From Pelomonas sp036401055 (lineage in GTDB: Bacteria; Pseudomonadota; Gammaproteobacteria; Burkholderiales; Burkholderiaceae_C): a DNA stretch of 13,010 bases. Shown piece after piece: positions 7,803-13,010 of the stretch. The first letter of the stretch is position 1; the number at the start of each line of letters is the position of its first letter. The notes beneath the pieces are model-generated. The model made no database searches. It saw only the letters and a list, made by a program, of their open reading frames with translations, and was not told where the DNA came from. Position numbers and translations under genes: made by a program. The stretch is taken from the NCBI GenBank assembly GCA_036401055.1, contig DASWWC010000248.1, positions 1 to 13,010 of the forward strand, given 5' to 3'.

Positions 7803-8734
7803 AGCCACAGCGCCGTGGGCGTCTCGTCGGCCCAATCGCGCGGACGCAGGAAGTCGGTGTACAGCCTGGCTTCGGGCGTACCGGGCTCGGGCGCCCAGTC
7901 GTAGCGCCATTTCACCTGCGGCGGCATGGACATCAGGATGGACTCGGTGCGCCCGCCCGACTGCAGGCCGAACAGCGTGCCGCGGTCCCACACGAGGTTG
8001 AACTCGACATAGCGGCCACGGCGATAGGCCTGGAAGTCACGCTCGCGCTCGCCGTAGGCATAGCCCTGGCGGCGCTGCACGATGGGCAGGTAGGCGTCCA
8101 GGAAGGCGTCGCCGACGGAGCGGATCAGCGCGAAGCCGGCGTCGAAGCCACCTTCGGCGAAGTCGTCGAAGAAGATGCCGCCGACGCCGCGCGGCTCGTT
8201 GCGGTGCTTCAGGAAGAAGTAGTCGTCGCACCAGGTCTTGAACTTCGGATGCAGCGCCGCGCCGTGCGGCGCCAGCGCATCGCGGCAGGTGCGGTGGAAG
8301 TGCTGGGCATCGCGCTCGTAGCCGTAGTAGGGCGTCAGGTCCATGCCGCCGCCGAACCAGGTCACCGCAGGCGCGCCGGCCGGCAGCGCGGCGAACATGC
8401 GCACATTCATGTGCACGGTCGGCACGAAGGGGTTGTGCGGGTGGATGACCAGCGACACGCCCATGGCCTCGAAGGGCGCACCGGCCAGCTCAGGCCGGTG
8501 CTGCGTTGCCGACGGCGGCAACACGCGGCCCTTCACATGCGAGAAGTTGACGCCGCCGCGCTCGAAGACGGCGCCGCCCTCGATGAGGCGCGACAGCCCG
8601 TCCCCTTCCAGCCTGCCGCCGGGCTCGCGGCTCCAGCCGTCGCTGACGAAGGCGTTGCCATCAACGCCCTCCAGTGCGCTGACGATGCGTTGCTGCAGAT
8701 CCAGCAGATAGTCGCGGACGGCTTGGCTGTTCAT
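7799..8734 (-). CDS. hemF: Oxygen-dependent coproporphyrinogen III oxidase HemF
   Basis: HemF oxidatively decarboxylates coproporphyrinogen III to protoporphyrinogen IX using O2 in heme synthesis. The 311-residue product is near the E. coli length (299). Its landmarks are NFSHVKGRVLPPSA (63-76), WFGGGMDLTPYYGY (126-139), KTWCDDYFFLKHRNEPRGVG (166-185), GIFFDDF (186-192) and YVEFNLVWDRGTLFGL (242-257). His98, His108, His147 and His177 sit at a constant offset of two from the four conserved histidines reported for E. coli HemF (96, 106, 145, 175). Both ends overlap neighbours by four bases (ATGA). It implies an organism that makes heme aerobically. Confidence 0.97.
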   Translation of the reverse strand: MNSQAVRDYLLDLQQRIVSALEGVDGNAFVSDGWSREPGGRLEGDGLSRLIEGGAVFERGGVNFSHVKGRVLPPSATQHRPELAGAPFEAMGVSLVIHPHNPFVPTVHMNVRMFAALPAGAPAVTWFGGGMDLTPYYGYERDAQHFHRTCRDALAPHGAALHPKFKTWCDDYFFLKHRNEPRGVGGIFFDDFAEGGFDAGFALIRSVGDAFLDAYLPIVQRRQGYAYGERERDFQAYRRGRYVEFNLVWDRGTLFGLQSGGRTESILMSMPPQVKWRYDWAPEPGTPEARLYTDFLRPRDWADETPTALWL

Positions 8735-9351
8735 GAGCGGGGTCGAATCGGGCTGGCCAAGGCCGGCTTGCAGCCGACACGATGGCCCAGGTAGTCGGCA
8801 AAGGCCTTGAAATCGGCCTCGACGTTACCCGTCAATTGAACGAAGCGGGTCAGCGAAACGACGCGCCGTTGAAAGTCGAAGTAGCACAGCCCCACCGGCA
8901 CGCCGGCCTGCACGGCCACCTGGTAGGCGCCCGTGCGCCATCCGCTGGCCAGCGAACGCGTGCCCTCGGGTGCCACGGCCAGCCAGAAGCGCTCGCCGCG
9001 CGCGGCCGCCGCACGCATCTGCGCCACGGTGTCGCCCACGATGCCATGGTGGCTGTTGCGGTCCACCGCCACGCCACCGATCCAACGCGCCCAGCGGCCC
9101 AGCAGCGGCACCTTGAACAGGCTGTCCTTGCCCCAGAAGCGCAGCTGCAGGCCCAGCGCCCATTTGGCCAGCACACCCACGACGAAATCCCAGTTGGACG
9201 TGTGCGGGTACACCAGGATGACGCCCTGCTCCGCCGGCAGACCCGGCGCGTCCACCGTCCAGCCGAACAGGCGCAGCAGCCCGCGGGCCAAACCACTGGG
9301 GCGGCCGTGGGGATGCAACGGCCCGTTCAGGACGGCGGGAGCTGCGGTCAA
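8731..9351 (-). CDS. PlsC-type lysophospholipid acyltransferase
   Basis: This 206-residue protein belongs to the glycerolipid acyltransferase (PlsC/LPLAT) superfamily. The catalytic HX4D motif is HTSNWD at 50-55, and the acceptor-binding EGTR motif is at 129-132 (VAPEGTR). Between them lies WGKDSLFKVPLLGRW (73-87), where these enzymes position the substrate. Hydrophobic segments flank the HX4D motif, consistent with membrane association, but no clear multi-pass topology is visible. It is shorter than E. coli PlsC (245), so I do not assign plsC; the acyl acceptor is unknown. The only supported start is TTG at 9351, overlapping the purD stop as TTGA; no ATG lies near the N terminus. The stop overlaps hemF (ATGA). 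A membrane-lipid or lipid-recycling role is inference. Confidence 0.88.
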   Translation of the reverse strand: MTAAPAVLNGPLHPHGRPSGLARGLLRLFGWTVDAPGLPAEQGVILVYPHTSNWDFVVGVLAKWALGLQLRFWGKDSLFKVPLLGRWARWIGGVAVDRNSHHGIVGDTVAQMRAAAARGERFWLAVAPEGTRSLASGWRTGAYQVAVQAGVPVGLCYFDFQRRVVSLTRFVQLTGNVEADFKAFADYLGHRVGCKPALASPIRPRS

Positions 9352-10634
9352 CGCTTGATGGCCCGGTGGCCGATGTCCGAGCGGTACTGCCGGCCCGCAA
9401 ACTGGATGCCCGCCGCCACCTCGTAGGCGCGCTGCGCCGCCGTGCGGGCGGATTCACCCAGCGCCGTCACGCACAGCACCCGGCCGCCGCTGGTCACCAG
9501 CTTGCCGTCCACCTCGGCCGTGCCGGCGTGGAAGACCATGGCCTCGTCCTCGTCGGCGGGCAGGTCGGTGATGGCATCGCCCTTGCGCGGGTTCAGCGGA
9601 TAGCCCTCGGCGGCCAGCACGACGCCCAGCGCCACGCGGCGGTCCCACTGCAGTTCGACCTGGTCCAGCGTGCCGTCGGTCGCGTGCATCAGCAGCTCGA
9701 ACAGATCGCTCTTGAGCCGCATCATGATGGGCTGGGTCTCGGGGTCGCCCATGCGGGTGTTGAACTCGACGGTGCGCGGCTGGCCGTGCTCGTCGATCAT
9801 CAGCCCCGCGTACAGGAAACCGGTGAACGGATGGCCGTCCTTGGCCATGCCGGCGATGGTCGGCTGGATGATCTCGTGCATGACCTTGGCATGCACGTTG
9901 GGCGTGACGACCGGCGCGGGCGAGTAGGCGCCCATGCCGCCGGTGTTGGGGCCTTCGTCGCCGTCCAGCAGGCGCTTGTGGTCCTGGCTGGTGGCCAGCG
10001 ACACGACATGCTTGCCGTCGCACACGACGATGAAGCTGGCCTCCTCGCCGGCGAGGAAGTCCTCGATGACGACGCGCGCGCCGCCTGCGTTGTGCACGAC
10101 GCCCAGCTTGTTGTCTTCCAGGATCCAGCTGATCGCCTCGTGGGCCTCTGCCAGCGTCATCGCGACGACGACGCCCTTGCCCGCCGCCAGGCCGTCGGCC
10201 TTGATGACGATGGGAGCGCCGCGGCCGTCCACGTAGGCGTGGGCGGCGACCGGGTCGGAGAAGGTCTCGTAGGCCGCCGTCGGGATGCCGTGGCGCTTCA
10301 TGAAGTCCTTGGCAAAGGCCTTGGACGACTCCAGCTGCGCCGCCGCCTTGGTCGGGCCGAAGATGCGCAGGCCGCGGGCGCGGAACTCGTCCACGACGCC
10401 GGCCGCCAGCGCGGCCTCGGGGCCCACGACGGTCAGCGTGATCTTCTGCTCGACGGCGAAGTCGGCCAGTGCCTTCACGTCGGTCAGCGCGATCGGAACA
10501 TTCTGCAGCCGCTCGTCGCGCGCCGTGCCGCCGTTGCCGGGCGCCACGAAGACCTGGCTGACGCGCTCGCCCTGCAGCAGCTTCCAGCCCAGCGCGTGCT
10601 CACGGCCGCCATTGCCGATAACAAGAACTTTCAT
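9348..10634 (-). CDS. purD: Phosphoribosylamine-glycine ligase PurD
   Basis: PurD (GAR synthetase) joins phosphoribosylamine, glycine and ATP in the second step of de novo purine synthesis. The 428-residue product matches the usual length (E. coli 429). It has an N-terminal domain with VIGNGGREHALGWKL (5-19), an ATP-grasp core with IVIKADGLAAGKGVV (142-156), the PNTGGMGAYSPAPV segment (229-242) and the metal-binding signature FNTRMGDPETQ (291-301, with Met where many family members have Phe). Start ATG 10634 follows the yebC stop by only three bases. Its stop overlaps the acyltransferase start (TTGA). No other purine genes lie in the window. Confidence 0.97.
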   Translation of the reverse strand: MKVLVIGNGGREHALGWKLLQGERVSQVFVAPGNGGTARDERLQNVPIALTDVKALADFAVEQKITLTVVGPEAALAAGVVDEFRARGLRIFGPTKAAAQLESSKAFAKDFMKRHGIPTAAYETFSDPVAAHAYVDGRGAPIVIKADGLAAGKGVVVAMTLAEAHEAISWILEDNKLGVVHNAGGARVVIEDFLAGEEASFIVVCDGKHVVSLATSQDHKRLLDGDEGPNTGGMGAYSPAPVVTPNVHAKVMHEIIQPTIAGMAKDGHPFTGFLYAGLMIDEHGQPRTVEFNTRMGDPETQPIMMRLKSDLFELLMHATDGTLDQVELQWDRRVALGVVLAAEGYPLNPRKGDAITDLPADEDEAMVFHAGTAEVDGKLVTSGGRVLCVTALGESARTAAQRAYEVAAGIQFAGRQYRSDIGHRAIKR

Positions 10635-10637
10635 CGT

Positions 10638-11360
10638 TCAGCCCAGTTCGGCGTTGTGATAGACGGCCTGCGTGTCGTCCAGGTCCTCGATGACGTCCAG
10701 CAGCTTCTGCATGCGCTCGGCGTCGTCACCGGTCAGGGGAATGGTGTTCTCGGGGCGCATCGTCACTTCCGACAGCTCCGGCACCAGGCCGGCGGCTTCC
10801 AGCGCGGCCTTGACGGCTTCATAGTCGGCCGGCGAGGTCAGCACCTCGATGGCGCCGTCGTCACCCGTGATGACGTCCTCGGCACCGGCTTCCAGCGCCA
10901 CTTCCATGAGCTTGTCTTCCGACGTGCCGGGCGCGAACAGCAGCTGGCCGACATGCTTGAACTGGAAGGCCACGGAGCCATCCGTGCCCATGTTGCCGCC
11001 GTACTTGCTGAAGGCGTGGCGCACCTCGGCCACAGTGCGGACGCGGTTGTCCGTCATCGTGTCGATCATGATGGCCGCGCCACCGATGCCGTAGCCCTCG
11101 TAGCGGATTTCCTCGTAGGTCAGACCATCGATGTTGCCGCTGGCCTTGTCGATGTTGTACTTGATGCGGTCGGCCGGCATGTTGGCCGCCTTGGCCTGCG
11201 CCACGGCCAGCCGCAGGCGCGGGTTGTCCTTGATGTCGGGCCCACCCTGGCGGGCCGCGACCGTGATTTCACGGATGATGCGCGTCCAGATCTTGCCGCG
11301 CTTCTCGTCCTGGCGGCCTTTGCGGTGTTGGATGTTGGCCCATTTGGAATGTCCGGCCAT
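10638..11360 (-). CDS. yebC: YebC/PmpR (TACO1) family protein
   Basis: This 240-residue protein starts with the family hallmark MAGHSKWANIQHRKGRQD and carries RLRLAVAQAKAANMP (about 48-62), YEGYGIGGAAIMID and the C-terminal DDTQAVYHNAEL. Older work calls the family transcriptional regulators (PmpR); more recent work places it on the ribosome, where it relieves stalling, including at proline-rich stretches, as human TACO1 does in mitochondria. Which role holds here cannot be told from sequence. It is the first gene of the minus-strand train. Start ATG 11360 has a good GGGAG nine bases upstream (11374-11370). It is divergent from the HerA-like gene across a gap of 78 bases. Confidence 0.95.
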   Translation of the reverse strand: MAGHSKWANIQHRKGRQDEKRGKIWTRIIREITVAARQGGPDIKDNPRLRLAVAQAKAANMPADRIKYNIDKASGNIDGLTYEEIRYEGYGIGGAAIMIDTMTDNRVRTVAEVRHAFSKYGGNMGTDGSVAFQFKHVGQLLFAPGTSEDKLMEVALEAGAEDVITGDDGAIEVLTSPADYEAVKAALEAAGLVPELSEVTMRPENTIPLTGDDAERMQKLLDVIEDLDDTQAVYHNAELG

Positions 11361-11379
11361 AAGGTGTGGCTCCCGGCGG

Positions 11380-11407
11380 CTGACAGCGCAGCGGCCTGAT
11401 TTATCGT
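11380..11407 (+). promoter_or_regulatory. Candidate promoter of the HerA-like gene
   Basis: CTGACA (11380-11385; five of six to the -35 consensus) is followed after 16 bases by TATCGT (11402-11407; four of six to the -10 consensus). This lies 32 bases before the ATG in the divergent yebC/HerA-like gap. I found no convincing promoter for yebC on the minus strand, though one must lie here or inside the HerA-like 5' end. Confidence 0.3.
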
Positions 11408-11438
11408 TGGCAGAAACGTGATTTTAGAGGACCCGCCC

Positions 11439-13001
11439 ATGACCGACCCCATCCTGCTGGCCCGCCATGCCGAGACCGAGTGCCTGCTGCTGCCGGCGCT
11501 GGCCAATCGCCACGGCCTGATCACTGGCGCCACCGGCACCGGCAAGACCATCAGCCTGCAGAAGCTGGCCGAGAGTTTTTCCAAGATCGGCGTGCCCGTC
11601 TTCATGGCCGACGTGAAGGGCGACCTGACCGGCATCAGTCAGGCCGGCAACCCCAGTGAGAAGCTGCTGGCGGTGCTGAAGGATCGCGGCATCGAACCTC
11701 CCGAGAAGCTGGCCTGCCCCACCACGCTGTGGGACGTGTTCGGCGAGCAGGGCCACCCGGTGCGCGCCACCGTGTCGGACATGGGCCCGCTGCTGCTGGC
11801 TCGCATGCTGGCGCTGAACGAGACCCAGGCCGGCGTGCTGCAGATGGTGTTCAAGATCGCCGACGACCACGGCCTGCTGCTGCTGGACCTAAAGGACCTG
11901 CGCGCCATGCTGCAGCACGTGGGCGACAACGCGAGCCAGTTCACGACGCAGTACGGCAATGTGTCCGCCGCCAGCGTGGGCGCCATCCAGCGCGGCCTGC
12001 TGCAGATCGAGGCCCAGGGCGGCGACAAGTTCTTCGGCGAGCCCATGCTCAACATCGCCGACTTCATGCAGACGGACCAGGGCCTCGGCGTCATCAACAT
12101 CCTGGCAGCCGACAAGCTGATGAACGCGCCGCGCCTGTACGCAACGTTCCTGCTGTGGATGCTCTCCGAGCTGTTCGAGACGCTGCCGGAAGTGGGCGAC
12201 CTGGAGAGACCGAAGCTGGTGTTCTTCTTCGACGAGGCCCACCTGCTGTTCAAGGACGCGCCTGACGCGCTGGTCGAGCGCATCGAGCTGGTCGTGCGCC
12301 TGGTGCGCTCCAAGGGCGTGGGCGTGTACTTCGTGACGCAGAACCCGCTGGACATCCCCGACACCGTGCTGGGCCAACTGGGCAACCGCGTGCAGCATGC
12401 GCTGCGCGCCTTCACGCCACGCGACCAGAAGGCCGTCAAGAGCGCGGCCGACACCATGCGCGCCAAGCCGGGCCTGGATATCGCCGCTGCGATCACCGAG
12501 CTGGGCGTCGGCGAGGCGCTGGTCAGCCTGCTGGACGAAAAGGGCCGGCCCAGCATCACCGAGCGCGTGTTCGTGCTGCCGCCGGGCAGCCAGATCGGCC
12601 CCATCTCGCCGGCCCAGCGCCAGCAACTCATCGCCAACTCGCTGGTGGCCGGCGTCTACGAGAAGCAGCTGGACCGCGAGTCGGCCTACGAGAAGCTGGT
12701 CGGCAAGCCGGCCGCCGCCGCGCCGCAGGGCAGTGGCATGGCGGCCGAAGCGGGCAGCGTCTTCAAGGGCGGCGGCACGGCGCAGCCGGCGCCCGCGCCT
12801 GCCGAAGCCGGCGGCGGCCTGATGGACAGCCTGAAGGACGTGTTGTTCGGAACCACCGGTCCGCGCGGCGGGCGCCACCCGGGCCTTGCCGAAAAAGCCG
12901 CGCAGTCGGCCGTGCGCAGCATGGGCTCGGCCGTGGGCCGCGAGATCATCCGCGGCGTGCTGGGCAGCATCCTGGGCGGCGGTGGCAGCCGCCGGCGCTG
13001 A
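11439..13001 (+). CDS. HerA-like ATPase, DUF853 (YjgR) family
   Basis: This 520-residue protein belongs to the DUF853/YjgR branch of the HerA-FtsK ATPase superfamily. Walker A is GATGTGKT (30-37) and Walker B is LVFFFDEAH (260-268). Downstream are the sensor-like YFVTQNPLDIPD (297-308) and LGNRVQHALRAFTPRDQ (314-330), whose Arg residues may act as the arginine finger. Residues 1-415 match the family; a Gly/Ala/Pro-rich linker (about 424-460) leads to a basic Gly-rich end (GGGGSRRR). Start ATG 11439 has GAGG eight bases upstream; a GTG at 11418 is less likely. It is the only plus-strand gene and no NurA nuclease is nearby. Its biological role is not established; motor or DNA-translocation activity is inferred from the superfamily. 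Confidence 0.92.
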   Translation: MTDPILLARHAETECLLLPALANRHGLITGATGTGKTISLQKLAESFSKIGVPVFMADVKGDLTGISQAGNPSEKLLAVLKDRGIEPPEKLACPTTLWDVFGEQGHPVRATVSDMGPLLLARMLALNETQAGVLQMVFKIADDHGLLLLDLKDLRAMLQHVGDNASQFTTQYGNVSAASVGAIQRGLLQIEAQGGDKFFGEPMLNIADFMQTDQGLGVINILAADKLMNAPRLYATFLLWMLSELFETLPEVGDLERPKLVFFFDEAHLLFKDAPDALVERIELVVRLVRSKGVGVYFVTQNPLDIPDTVLGQLGNRVQHALRAFTPRDQKAVKSAADTMRAKPGLDIAAAITELGVGEALVSLLDEKGRPSITERVFVLPPGSQIGPISPAQRQQLIANSLVAGVYEKQLDRESAYEKLVGKPAAAAPQGSGMAAEAGSVFKGGGTAQPAPAPAEAGGGLMDSLKDVLFGTTGPRGGRHPGLAEKAAQSAVRSMGSAVGREIIRGVLGSILGGGGSRRR

Positions 13002-13010
13002 GCCGCGCGG

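Noticed and set aside
7803..7991. N-terminal extension of NadD to 258 residues
   Set aside because: The added segment is an alternate frame of hemF and resembles no adenylyltransferase; ATG 7802 gives the normal GGSFDPPHLGH N terminus.
9366..11399. A plus-strand open frame (677 codons) opposite purD and yebC
   Set aside because: It is the complement of two well-identified genes, with a repetitive Ala/Val/Gly/His/Asp composition typical of shadow frames and no domain.
11639..12878. Minus-strand open frames opposite the HerA-like gene
   Set aside because: They overlap an intact Walker-motif protein, their translations are Ser/Arg- or Ala/Gln/His-rich with no family motif, and no ribosome site supports them.

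Overview
The window looks like ordinary chromosomal backbone from a GC-rich betaproteobacterium. It most likely belongs to Burkholderiales, perhaps the Roseateles/Rubrivivax/Leptothrix side, but I cannot fix the genus from sequence alone. The reasons are the high GC, the gene order yebC-purD-acyltransferase-hemF-nadD-rsfS-rlmH-maf-rng (from general knowledge of that group, not a search), and protein types such as a Lys/Ala-tailed RsfS. I see no insertion sequences, integrases, CRISPR arrays, phage genes, frameshifts or broken genes. No stretch over 300 bases lacks a gene; the longest non-coding gap inside the gene chain is 99 bases, between pal and tolB.

Layout, right to left for the minus strand. 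A divergent gap near 11361-11438 separates a plus-strand HerA/DUF853-type ATPase (11439-13001) from a long minus-strand gene train. The first part of the train is yebC, purD, a PlsC-type acyltransferase, hemF, nadD, rsfS, rlmH and maf. Most of its junctions are overlapping or abutting stop/start codons (TTGA, ATGA, TGATG, TGAATG), so it reads as one tightly coupled operon. Ribonuclease G (rng) follows after 45 bases. Next comes the Tol-Pal block tolB-pal-cpoB with tcdA coupled to its end, and finally two tandem lysine tRNA genes (UUU, then CUU) that end at a strong intrinsic terminator.

The genes mix core metabolism (PurD purines, HemF heme, NadD NAD), nucleotide-pool cleaning (Maf), phospholipid or lipid acylation, cell-envelope integrity (TolB, Pal, CpoB) and a clear translation/RNA theme. 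That theme comprises YebC, RsfS, RlmH, RNase G, TcdA (which finishes the t6A37 modification) and two tRNA-Lys genes whose products are expected TcdA substrates.

I did not find an undescribed system. The features most worth a second look are the histone-H1-like tail that doubles the length of RsfS, the adjacency of tcdA and tRNA-Lys genes, the separation of tolB-pal-cpoB from tolQRA, and the orphan HerA-like ATPase.
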